A stretch of 64,000 nucleotides of DNA, from assembly GCA_027604705.1 (NCBI GenBank), contig JADHYV010000023.1, positions 186,001-250,000 on the forward strand, written 5' to 3'. The DNA comes from Allomyces arbusculus. Its lineage: Eukaryota > Blastocladiomycota > Blastocladiomycetes > Blastocladiales > Blastocladiaceae. The notes below the pieces were generated by a model. It was not told the origin of the DNA and made no database searches. It was given only the letters and a program-made list of their open reading frames with translations. Positions 9,874-20,265 of this stretch are shown piece after piece. The position numbers were made by a program, and so were the translations under genes. Position 1 is the stretch's first letter. Each line of letters starts with the position of its first letter.

Positions 9874-11427
9874 ATGTACAAGCTCGACCATGCGCCCGAC
9901 TTGACGCAGGCGCAGGCCATCCACCGCCGTCGCCGACTCGACGAGGAGCGCAAACAGCGCATCTTTGACCCCAAAGTCCGCATCATGGGGGTACGGTTCT
10001 TCACTCGTCATGCTTTTCTCTCCGAGACGCACTAGATTGACATTACTCGCTTCGTATTCTGGTCAGATCGACGTCCAAGGGCTAGAGGAGCAGATTCGCG
10101 TCAAGAACGAGCTCAAGTCGATTGAAGCCGAGCGCAACGCGACCGCCGGTCCGTCACCCCCCCCCCCCCCCTCTTTGCCATCGCTGCCCGTCTGCGGTTT
10201 CCTGACCGTTGCGTCTCTCCTCGTCCAGATCACGTCGCCATCGAAACCAACACGCTGCTGCAAATGCTCGACGCTAAGGTCAGCGCCTCGCGGCGCGCCG
10301 CGCAACAGGACCTTGACGCGTTCCGGCGAGACCAGCAACAGCCGTGCATGCAGCGCGACTTTGATCTCTACGACCCGCAGGCCCTGAAAAAGGACCGGCC
10401 AGCGCGCGAGTCGGACGCCGACACGCGCAACACGGTCTCGGGCCTACAAAAATTCGAGGGCGAGGATCTCGAGCAGGCCGACCGGATTGCCGCGCAAAAG
10501 CACCAAATGCAGCTGTGGACATGGCAAAAGATGTGCGAGAATGCCGACCGGCAGCGGCTGCAGGACTGGCACGCGCAGCAGCAAGAAGAGCACGTCATGG
10601 CGACGAATGCCAAGATCCAGTACTTGAATGAAATGGAGCGCCAGCACCGCCGCGATATTGCCCGCAGCGACGCCGAGTTTAACAAGAAGCTCGCACGTAG
10701 CCTCTTTCCTTCAACTCGGGCTTGCGGTCCGCGCACATCAATTCCGGTCATGCTCATGGTCCGTGCTCCACGTTTATGCGACTAGGCCCTCGAAAAGAAG
10801 TTGCGCGAGAATCAGGACCGGCGCAAGGAGACGATTAAGAACCTCGAGGAGATTGACATGTGGAAGAACGGCGACCTGCTGACGGAGCGGCCGGCGCCGC
10901 CGCAACCCGGCCCGCATCGGTCTGGACCCAGCCCCACCTCCTAGTCGCTCCCACCTGCCGCGACTGACCCTCCCTTCGCTACCACCAGGATCCGGATCGA
11001 CGCGTTCAAGGGCATGTCGGCCGAGCAGATCCAGGACATTTACGCGACGCGCGAGCAGCAGATTCGCGAGATGCGGCAGAAGCGCGAGCAGGAGCGGCAG
11101 CACGACCACCAGTGGGAAAAGCACCGGTTCTGGACGTCGCGCGCGACATTGCTCATGGAGCGCGAGCGCGAGCGGCAAGTGCGCGAAAAGGAGGTGCAGC
11201 AATTGCAGGCCAACCAGATGCTTGCCAAGGAGTTCCAGCAGCGGTACGGATTGAGCTCTTACGTGCTGGCCGCGACCTGTGCACCCGCCCGGATCTGATC
11301 GCTTTGCCCCCTCCCCCCCCCCCCCCCTATTCCCCCCTCGAACAGGAAAACGTTCATCGACAAGGTCGTCTACTCGAACCCACCGACCGACGCTTACTTT
11401 GCGCAGTTCAACACGACGAGCCGGTGA
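9874..11427 (+). CDS. RIB43A-like ciliary doublet microtubule protein
   Basis: Filamentous inner protein of axonemal doublet microtubules (RIB43A/RIBC1/RIBC2 family), a marker of a cell that builds cilia. Six exons: 9874-9990, 10067-10148, 10229-10692, 10786-10919, 10989-11243 and 11346-11427, giving 377 residues, almost exactly the length of animal RIBC proteins. Family landmarks are the N-terminus MYKLD followed by RRRRLDEERKQRIF, the central block FDLYDPQALKKDRPAR then GLQKFEGEDL, the motif WKNGDLLTE, FKGMSAEQI, and the C-terminus YSNPP...YFAQFNTTSR. The rest is coiled coil rich in E, R and Q. The third intron (10693-10785) keeps frame only with a GC donor (CTC|GCACGT), a probable GC-AG intron. 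Introns 2 and 5 contain long C runs. The gene is convergent with the seven-helix gene. Confidence 0.93.
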
Positions 11428-11758
11428 GCAGGGGACTGGATGCGATAAATTGAGGGCGGCAGGACTGAAATACCATCATGGGCTCCACTTCTAGCTATTC
11501 GTTGTCGCAGGTCATGGTCATTCCGTTACGGCACCTCATCCTTCTGTGTGAACATTTTGCGAGTCGACACTCAAACCATGACGCTGACCCACTCCACACC
11601 GTCGGGCCGAATCTCGCCTCCGCAAGGCACTTCAAAACCCATCAGTTGCAGCTCGGAACACCCCATCCAAGTCCAAAGCGACAGATCAGTCCCTTACGCA
11701 CACAGTCCACCGCTGCTTCCCTCGTCAGCTCCGCTCCGGAAGAGTCTCGCGACACTGT
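11428..11758. other. Convergent intergenic region
   Basis: About 330 bp between the stop codons of RIB43A (+) and the seven-helix gene (-). It should hold both 3' ends. I see no repeat or clear polyadenylation signal. Confidence 0.5.
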
Positions 11759-13155
11759 TTACGAGTGGCTGCGCGTTCCGCGGTGCTGCCTGGCCCCGTG
11801 CGACGGTCCTGACGTATTGCCAGTCGTGCTAGAACGGCGCAGGTTGACCAAGTCCAACGTGTAGACCCACTGGACCTGTTGAAACAAAAACTGTCAAGAT
11901 TAGTCCGGCCATTATCTCACACAGCTTCACAAGCCCACGGCGCACGCTCGGAGATTGCGTACCATCGACACGAGAATGTACAAATGCACCGTCAAGTACG
12001 CGATACAATTTTCTAATCGCGATCGCGAAGTTGGTCTCCAGGTCACAACTGAGCGGGAAATTGACCACGGGGTCCGCCTGTACCGAGGTAAATCGTCGCA
12101 AACGGGTAAATCAAGATGCCGACGACCATCAGCATGAACATCGTGACGAGCAAGGCCAGCACACGCCGGACCAGTTGCTGCGCGCGCGGATTGGCGCGCA
12201 GCGCGCGAGTCGTCGTCGACGGTGAGCGGGCCATTGCTTGTCGTGCGGGCAACGACGGTGTCGACGCGGGCGCCGACGCAGACGCGAGCTCCTCCTTGGT
12301 GGACGCGCCCGTGGGCGGCAACGGCGTCAACGAGTTGCGGCCCGACAACGGTGCAGTATGGTCATTGGATGGCACAAGCACTTGCGATCGGATGCGGAGC
12401 ACCACGCGGAAGATGATGATGGTGATGGCCAAGTCGCCGATTGAGCACGCGCCGACGACCAGCGTCATGATGCGTTGCCGGAAGATCGACGTCGGGATTG
12501 GGTCCGTCATGGTGAGCGTGCCCGTGTACGACCACGCGATCAGGGCGAGGCCAACGAAGAGGAGAGTCGTCGTGAAGAAGAGCGTCAGCTTTTGGACACG
12601 CGGCGTGAACCACCTGACAAGGCCTGACATGGAGAAGACTATGGGACGGAACGGTCAGTCAGTTTGTTGAGACGCTTAATCGAGACCAAGAGAGCAGGAG
12701 GCAACATCGCAATATCGAAGCAACCTTTGAATCGCTCCAACGTCAGACCAAACACGAACACGCTCGTCATGACTGGCGACACGACTTGGAGCACTTCATA
12801 CACGTTCTTTTGAATCATCGCGATGGGCTCGTCAGCGCTAGGTCACAAGACCGGGCCAACCACCATTGCCAAACCCCCAAGAACGCAAATAAACCCAACA
12901 TGCCATGGCCAGGGGCGTGCCAAAGATTACGGCAAAGTACGCGATATTGTTGATAAAGAGCGGGAGCGTCGTCAACGCGATACCGGCATGGTACCACACT
13001 GCCTTGGATGCGAGCATGGCCCGAGCGCAGTACACCCCAATCACAATCGACGTGAGCAGGCAAAGCGCCATTGCCGCTGCCGCGTCGGAGCTGCCGTATG
13101 TTGCAACTTCGACCTGGACCCAAAGAGGAAGTGCTCGTGTCGAATTGTTGGTCAT
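11759..13155 (-). CDS. Seven-helix membrane protein, receptor-like, orphan
   Basis: Five exons by my reading: 12895-13155, 12725-12806, 12084-12638, 11963-12012 and 11759-11875, giving 354 residues. Hydrophobic segments in order: AMALCLLTSIVIGVYCARAM, LTTLPLFINNIAYFAVIFG, VLQVVSPVMTSVFVFGLTL, TLFFTTTLLFVGLALIAW, GACSIGDLAITIIIFRVVL, LALLVTMFMLMVVGILIYPF and LTVHLYILVSMVQWVYTLDL. The start MTNNST carries a likely N-glycosylation site. The loop between helices 5 and 6 is long (about 65 residues) and Ser/Pro/Thr-rich, and a short Ser/Arg-rich tail follows helix 7. This layout is that of a G-protein-coupled receptor, but I cannot match a class: helix 3 ends LERFK rather than DRY, and helix 7 has no retinal lysine. 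All joins keep frame; the first intron is the least certain. Confidence 0.62.
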
Positions 13156-13477
13156 TTTGCATGGAGTGTCGGTCGCTGATGCTCTTCAGGTGCAGAAATC
13201 TCTTTGGCTGGCCGCCGCAACTGTTGAGTGAAACGCTGCCCTCGATGCTCATATATCTTGCAACAATAAGGGTGCGTGGAGAGCTCAAGTGTTTTGCTCC
13301 CCCTTCCTCGCGATACAGCCGTTCCTTTTCGACGCTGACGACCCTGCTGTAGCGACCCTCCCAAATGCGCTCTCCCTAATGCACAAGATCCCAGCACACA
13401 CGGTTCAATATGTACCTGATGCCCTTGCATCCATATCGTCCTTCTCCACCGACTGGTAAGATCATACCTACCGGCCT
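13156..13477. promoter_or_regulatory. Upstream region of the seven-helix gene
   Basis: About 320 bp between the seven-helix gene start and the stop codon of the TMEM164-like gene, both on the minus strand. It should carry the 3' end of one gene and the promoter of the other. No motif stands out. Confidence 0.45.
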
Positions 13478-14747
13478 TTACTCGTCCTTCACCTTCTTGG
13501 CCCCGCCGTTGCGCCGCGGCATGATGCGCAGCACCACCTCGGCAAGCACATACCGTGTCGCAAACGTGAGGAGACAGCAGAACAGGTACATGACGATCCG
13601 GTAGAGCTCGCCAAACCACTGGAGCGGGCCAGGCGGCGGCATCAGCAGGTAGTTGAGGTTGTTGCCGGACCGCAGCGAGACGGGCGCCAGAACGAGCGAG
13701 TGGTAGAGCGCCTTGAACAGGAACGAGGCAAACGCCAAGTCGCGCGAGGTCGGGAACGCGACGAGTCGGTTGTTGTAGGTAATGATGAGCGGCGTGATCA
13801 GGAGCGCGTAGTGTTCTAGGGCGGAGAGGGAATGGTCAAAGATGGGCACGTGGAAGCGACAGGCGGCTGGATGGTTGGGTACGTACCGAACCAAAAGTTC
13901 TCTACCTCGAGGAACTGCTTGTTGTCGCGCAAGTCGGGCGAGAAAATCGCCAGGAGCCTATCAACAATGCAACACGTCAGATCAAGACTCCATCCACCAG
14001 GACGTAACGCCCGCGTTAGGAAGGTAGGTACGCACGTTCCCCACATCGTGTCTGAATGCCCAGAACGATTCACGGCGTCAGCGGTTGGCCATACATCGAG
14101 TCAAAATGAAATTGATTCAGCGCTACGCACGCAAATAGACGTTGAAGGCGACCTGGCGATGGGGACACCGATGCCGTCCGTTAACGACCAATCAGCAGCG
14201 ACAACAATAGCGACAAAACCACGCGATCAGAAAAACGCACATGCGGCACGCTGCTCTTGGGGCTCCAAAGCATCATGACGATCAGCGACACCATGCTAAT
14301 GTGGCACGGCTGCAGCAAAAAGATGCGCGTGCCCGAGTTGCCCTTGTGGTACCAAACGAGCGCCAAGGACGCGGCCAGGACCGCGACTAGCGCCAGATCG
14401 ACCTTGGATCGGCGCGTCGGCGCCGCCTTCTTGGCATCCTCCAGCGCCTTGGCAATCGCCGTGCTATCACGCATGCGCATCAGAGCGTAATCCCCAGAAC
14501 CAATGCCTGCAATCTTCGTGATGCTAACGTACCCAGGCGCGAGCGCCTTCTTCAGGAACACGACAAAGAGATACATGAACGCGAGGTTGTAGATAATAAA
14601 CTCGGCCGCGTGCTGCTTGGGCGTCAAGTACCAGCTGCCAAACAGCGACGTCGAAAAGTCCGACTCAAGCGGCAAGTCGGCCGACCACATCTTGACAAAG
14701 TCCCCGAGGGGCTCGAGAACGTGCCGGTCGAAAATGTACCACGGCAT
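13478..14747 (-). CDS. TMEM164-like multipass acyltransferase homologue
   Basis: Homologue of animal TMEM164, a polytopic protein reported to act as an acyltransferase making ether phospholipids. Five exons: 14241-14747, 14131-14152 (22 nt), 14036-14051 (16 nt), 13887-13957 and 13478-13815, giving 317 residues against about 297 in human. Landmarks shared with the family are the stretch IFLLQPCHISMVSLIVMMLW (human has LLNPCH), the block HTMWGTLLAIFSPD spliced from the microexons, ENFWFEHYALLITPL, and the late segment WFGELYRIVMYLF. The cysteine in QPCH is the likely catalytic residue by analogy. There are several membrane helices and a basic tail RRNGGAKKVK. The two microexons are needed to keep frame and restore the conserved block, which argues they are real. 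The gene lies head-to-tail with the seven-helix gene. Confidence 0.82.
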
Positions 14748-15564
14748 AGTGAAGCGTTACAAGGCAGGATGACGAGAGGCCAAGAAATTCAGTCTAAACT
14801 AATAATACGCCGGATCGGATCGCGACGTCGTAACCGTAACGATCCGTGATCAGTCGGCTCGTCGTCGAAACTTCCAGAACCCACAGGCCACGAGCAGCTC
14901 AACCAAGAGGGCCAATTTAGGGCCGTGTCGAGTGCTCACAACTGGGTGCAGCATAGATCTGGCCCACATACAGGCTGTCGTTGCGGCAACGGCACGACGA
15001 CAACGGATTTCGGCGAGTTGTAGTGATCCAGGGTCCAGGAACTGGGTGCTTGGATGCGTGGCAAGACACGCGTGTGGGGGCGCCGTGCTGAGAATGGGCT
15101 GCAAGTCAAGCAGTCGCCAAATCGTTTGCGAGAAGTTGGGGGCGTCGCCACGAGCGTTGTCGAGGTGGTTGTCGGTGCGGACGGCCGCTTGGTCGCGAGC
15201 TGTGTGATCAGATCAGTACACGCCGGCTGGACCCGGTTGGTCCATTGCCAAGAACCACCAGGCCGAACCGAGAGTGAACCGAAGCCGGACTGATCGATCA
15301 GTTTGCCGTTACGGCGCTGTCGCTGCCCTGAAAACGTTCGCGGGCGAGTAAAAGCGAAATGGCACATCCTATTTCGCGATCGATACTATTTAACTTTGGA
15401 CGACGACATGTCACTTTCGTTGCCTCCGTTATGCTCTGTCGTCGTCCAGACCGTGAAGCAGATGGTGCATGTTGGGTTCGATCGCAACAGCATGGCTTGA
15501 CCTCACGGCCAGGATCAAGCAAAGCAATGGAGAGAAAGAGAAGCAGCTGCATGTTCAAGACACA
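14748..15564. other. Intergenic between TMEM164-like start and ORC5 stop
   Basis: About 820 bp holding the TMEM164-like promoter and the ORC5 3' end, both minus strand. A 12-bp palindrome, CTGATCGATCAG, sits at 15290-15301. No open frame here is convincing. Confidence 0.5.
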
Positions 15565-17311
15565 TCACGAATGAGCATCATACAGGCATTCGCTCAGCTC
15601 AAACCGCAAGGACTTGGCAATCTTTTGCACAATCTCAAACGACACGTTGCACTTGCAGCGGTAATTGTCAATGGCGTCGGCCGCGCTCACGCGCGTCAGG
15701 TACCGCAGGGAAATGAGCGTCGCGACCTACGAGTCAGCAACAAAATGGGGGTGAGTGAGTGCCAGCACCGTATCAGTTTGGCCAAACGCAAACGCACCTG
15801 GTGGTGAATGTCCATGTTGTTCTCGACCTGCTCGTCGGCGATTGAGTGAAAGATGGCGAGCATGCGCTCGAGCGGGAACGTCTTGGGCCCCAGGAGCTGC
15901 TGGCGCACGAGCCCGGCACCAGCAACCTTCTTACCTGACGCATCGACCTTGCGCCGCTTGACCTGTGACGTATCGCGACCCTTGGTGAAGAAATGGCGGT
16001 CGAGCGTGGTCGGGTTGTAAGACGCCAAGTAAGCGGCAATCAGCAAAAATTTGGTCGTGGTCGGTAGCTCGAGGTTGAGCTTATCCTTTTCCGCGGTCAT
16101 GGGCGCCGACGAATGGCCCGAGTAGAGCTGCATCGTCAGGTGCTTGACGTCGTCCTTGACGTGGTTCATGACGCGGTGCGGGTACTTGACGTCGACTGCC
16201 AAATGAAAAGTGGAGATGATCAGGGAGAAGGCTCGAAGCGTGGACGAGAAGATTGGAAGAAAGCGACGGTACCAGTCCCGTCAGCAATCAGCGTGCGCGC
16301 CAGCGCAAAAACGTGGTTAGTCACGTAGCGAATTTCCTCGAGGTTGTTGCAGCACTGCCGCATCGTGTCAAACAGCATTTCGGCGAGGAGCCGGTAGACG
16401 GGGAACGGATCTGCCGCGGCCTCATTTTCACCATCGCCGTTCACGTCGGCGACGACGTCAGCGGCGGGGATAGACTCGAGCAAAATGGAGCACACATCGT
16501 CCTTTGAGTAGGGCGGAAACTCGACGACGAGGGCCGGGAATAGCGGCGTGAACTGGCGCCAATCGGATTTGGTGACGAGAATAGGCACGATTGGGCGACT
16601 GATCTAGGGTGGAGAACGTGCAAAATGAGCATCTCTGTCCGATGACTTGCAAAAGCCAAGACTGAGCGCACCAGTTCAGCGACGCGGAGGAGGAACTGGA
16701 TGATCTCGCTGCCCCATCCCAGCAGCTGGTCGGCGTCGTCGATGATCTGCACAAACAGTGTATCTTCGTCAAATCAGGGGCGCGAAAACTTGCGGAAGCC
16801 AGAATACAATGAACAGTACCATGACGCGGCGTGCCATCGCACCAGAAGGGATCACAGCTCGTGCCGCCGTCACAAAGCCGCACAGCGAGTCGGACCTCGG
16901 CACTGCGACCCGACCTGATCGCGTCGCATCGGTCCATTGCTGGATGATCTTGGTCAAGAGCAGTTTGGGTGTAATGGCCGTTTCGCACGACACGAGCGCC
17001 GCGTGGAATGGCCTGGCGGCATTGTAGGCGGCGTGCACCGCTGTCAGGACGGCCGTCTTACCCGTTGACGCGGCGCCGTGCACGACAATGGGTACTCGGG
17101 GAGCAGGTAGGTCGAGCTAGACAATGGAGGCGACCAGGAGCGGGTGTGCAGGCATGAGGATTTGGTGTTTGCTCGAGAGGGTGCTGAATTTGACTTGACG
17201 AACATCGCCCAGAAGGTTTTGCAGCTCATAAATGGCCTCGGCTCGTTGCGGAAACTTCTGGGCCACCTCGTCCAGGTTCAGCGTCGTTGGTGGTGCTGCT
17301 CTTGGTGGCAT
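15565..17311 (-). CDS. ORC5: Origin recognition complex subunit 5
   Basis: AAA+ subunit of the origin recognition complex, which binds replication origins and loads MCM. Six exons: 17204-17311, 16820-17116, 16672-16746, 16273-16603, 15798-16195 and 15565-15726, giving about 456 residues (human 435). The ATPase core shows Walker A as HGAASTGKTA at about residue 50 and a Walker B-like VMIIDDADQLL near 135. The conserved ORC5 C-terminal region is clear: LPTTTKFLLIAAYLASYNP, RHFFTKGRD, LLGPKTFPLERMLAIFHSI, and the final winged-helix stretch ending CLYDAHS. A basic linker VKRRKVDASGKK sits between these blocks. Every join keeps frame; the first donor (after LLGD, 17204) is weak and could be placed slightly differently. 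The gene is divergent from the SSX2IP-like gene, 396 bp apart. Confidence 0.9.
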
Positions 17312-17707
17312 CGCGATTGCGGCGGCAAGAGTGGAACCAGATTAATCGTGTGCTGACAGGAGACGACGACCATTTCGAAGTGTCCCTGCCTTTACTTCTC
17401 GATCATGTGTTGATGGCTGACCTGCTCTACCGCATTTTACCGCAAGCAAGAGGCGGTTCGACGATGGCAAGGCAGCGACCATTCCACAAGTCCATCATTT
17501 TATCAACGCACCGACGAGCACCTGTTCCAGACCTCCAACTCGCGGCACCCGGTTCAATTGGGGCATTCTACTCAACCGAGTGGACTCGGGTTCGCAGCAG
17601 CCCGCTCACGGCCAAGAAACGTCCTCGTGAACGAGACGGCCACAGCTCGGCACGACCACGAACCTGTCCAACAACCAACCGATTTCAGCAAGCGTGCTCC
17701 CGCCAAG
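17312..17707. promoter_or_regulatory. Short divergent promoter region, ORC5 / SSX2IP-like
   Basis: About 396 bp between two outward-facing starts, so probably a shared bidirectional promoter for a replication gene and a centrosomal gene. I saw no clear consensus element. Confidence 0.5.
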
Positions 17708-20265
17708 ATGATGCTCGGGCGCACGTCGTATTACGCCGACGACGGCGACTATGTCATGGACGAGGACCCGGGTTTTGAGCAGCCGTCCAACCAATCGTAT
17801 GCATTTCCGGACCGACAACACGGTTGCCGTTTAATTCGCACCAAGGCCTCTTTCCGTTAACGCGCAACTTATCCACCCTTGTTCGCCGCGCCAGAACCTC
17901 GTTTGCCGGCCCCGAGAACCTCGACAATGCCGTTGAGTACTTGAACCGCGAACTCGCGCTCAACGGTCTGCCCAGTCCGCTGCAATTCGTGGGCGCCAAC
18001 GAAAACCAGGCCGCCGATATCATGAACGCAATGTTCATGCTCTTGCAGCACCGGCAGGTTCGTGTGTGTGTCGGCACTGTGACGTTCGCGGCAATGATTG
18101 ACCCTACGCGCTGAATTAGCGCGAAAGTGCCTACCGCTCGGACCTTGAATCCAATTTCCGCCGGGTGGAGTCCGACTATGACACGATGGTCGCGAAATTG
18201 GTACCGTTTTTTACTCGGTGAGGCCGTCTCCCCATGTCGACGCGACTGACCAACTGGTGCGATGCGGATGATGAACAGGAGAGGCAACAGGACCGCACGG
18301 CTCTCGTGGAGCGCGAAGCACGGGCGCAGATTGCCAAGTGCAGGTACGCACTCTAGTTGCGTGCTGGCCGACACGCCAACCCCCGCGCCGTGCTGTTCAG
18401 CCGATGACGCCGTGTCCCTCTACTCTCCACCCAGCAAATTGCAGAGTCAGCTCAAGGAGGTCAACGAGCGGCTCAAGGTGACGGCCGACGAACTGAAGCG
18501 CACCAAGAGCAGTTTCCTGAAATCCAAGGCGCAGTTTGATGTACGAGTTGATCGCATCACTTCCCCCCCCCCCCCCATCTCGCGCGTCGCCTCACGACCG
18601 TCCAATGACCCTCCGTAGCACGAGAAGCGCAAATGGGAGCGCGAGCTCAAGCAGGCCAAGGACAAGATGCTCAAGCTCACCAACGACCGGCTGCGCGACG
18701 CGAAAATCTACTTCACCGTTGCAAACCCGTCCCCGTTCCGCGGCAAGAAACTCGGCGAGAAAGACGAGTTCTACGCGCAAGTCCTGCACGCGACCGAGCA
18801 GCGCGAGCGCGAGCTGCTGGCCGAAGTCGACCACCTCAAGCAGTCGCTCTACGACCTGTGGCGCGAACTGCAGCACATGCACGCGAGTGTTGTTCCCGGT
18901 GACTCGCCGCCGCCGGTCCTCAATATGCCGTTTGAGCTCGTGCGCGAAACGATCGAGCAGCGCGTCTACGAGGCGCTGCAGGCGTTGCGCAACGAGTGGG
19001 ACGACCATGCCGAGTCGGTTGCGGCCGCGCACGCATTGGCCGACCGCGAAGCCACGATCGAGAAACAGAATGACCATATTCGCGACCAGGACGACCGGAT
19101 TCAGATTCTCGCGTCGAAGCTCGGCGAACTCAGCAATGATATGGTGCAGCACTCGGCGCAGATTGAGAATTGGCTGCACGACGACGACATTGGCCGCGCC
19201 GGTGGCGGGGACGGCGCCAGCGATATCCAGTCGTCGGCGAGCTCGTTCATGCAGCACGCCCGCCCGCTTGCCGCCGCCGGGGCCCGACCGCCGTTTGCCG
19301 CGGCGGCTGCGGCTGTTCCGCGCCCGGGTCCGCTCCCGGCGTACGGTGCGACGGGGGTCGGGTACGGCGCGTCGCCGACGCCGTCCCGCTCGCAGGCGCG
19401 TACCTCGTTTGGCCGCGACATGACGCGGCGCAATTCGCGGTTGTCAACGGGCTCGTTTGCGAGTTTGATGAATGCGCTGCAGGGCAACGGCGGAACCGGT
19501 GGTGGCAGCAGTGTTGGCGGAATGGCATCGGCCGGCCCGTCGTCGCGCGCGCCGTCCGTGGTCATGTCGGAACCCGGCGGCGCAATGATGTCGCAGGTCG
19601 AGGAAGTGACCGAGGAGATCGACGACGACGTGACCAACGACATGCGGTCGTCGGTCTCGGGCGGCGACCGGTACTCGGTGCACGACGACGACCCCGCCGA
19701 CGTGCCCGCCTCGGCCGAAGGGTCGATCATTTACGAGACCCCGCAGAGCTACCGGTCGGTCCCGCATGACACGACCTGGTTTGGTGCTGACGTGTCGCAG
19801 ATCCCCGCGGGGGACGCACCGGGCCACCGCCCGTGGTCGACGCCCGGGTCGACGCTCGACACGCCGCCGTCGCACCACCTGCAGCCGCCGCCACCACCGC
19901 CAGGGAAGCAAGTCAAGATCTCGCCGCAGTCGCTCGCGTACCCGCCGCGGTCGCTGTCGCGGTCGTCGTCCGTGTCGTCGGCGCCGCCACCCGGCGCTGG
20001 TATGCGCGCATACGGCCCCCCACCCACGTCCTCGGGTCCAGCACGGCCAACGTCGGGGATGCGCGCGCCGCAGATCGTCCCAACCCGACCCGGGTCCGCG
20101 TCGTCGGCCGGGTCGTCGATGCAGGCGCGGCCTGCCAGCGCCGTCGGGCTCGCGCGGTACGGCAACGGGACCGCGTCAGCGCCGGTGTCCCGTCGGACGA
20201 GTGTTATTCTGAACGGCGACGATGGGCCGGCACGCACGCGTAGCGGGTTCGGATCGCGGTCGTGA
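17708..20265 (+). CDS. SSX2IP/ADIP-family centrosomal coiled-coil protein
   Basis: Relative of animal SSX2IP/ADIP and fission yeast Msd1, which anchor microtubules at centrosomes or spindle poles. Six exons: 17708-17796, 17895-18057, 18120-18200, 18279-18343, 18435-18540 and 18619-20265, giving 716 residues. The first family block reads NLDNAVEYLNRELALNGLP and then a short helix ending MNAMFMLLQHRQ. Coiled coil follows through DLESNFRRVESDYDTMVAKL, QLKEVNERLKVTADELKRTK and HEKRKWERELKQAKDKMLKL, as in ADIP. A second coil covers EFYAQVLHATEQRERELLAE to LWRELQHMH. The last 350 residues are disordered, rich in S, P, G and A. Intron 5 carries an oligo-C run. The start at 17708 (MMLGRTSYY) is the nearest in-frame ATG; an earlier one at 17558 is open but unlike the family. 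Confidence 0.8.

Noticed and set aside
15465-15500. GGTTCGATC-like tRNA T-arm
   Set aside because: No matching acceptor, D or anticodon stems could be found around it.
18536-19423. 295-codon plus-strand frame within the SSX2IP-like gene
   Set aside because: Arg/Ser-rich shadow of the true coiled-coil frame.
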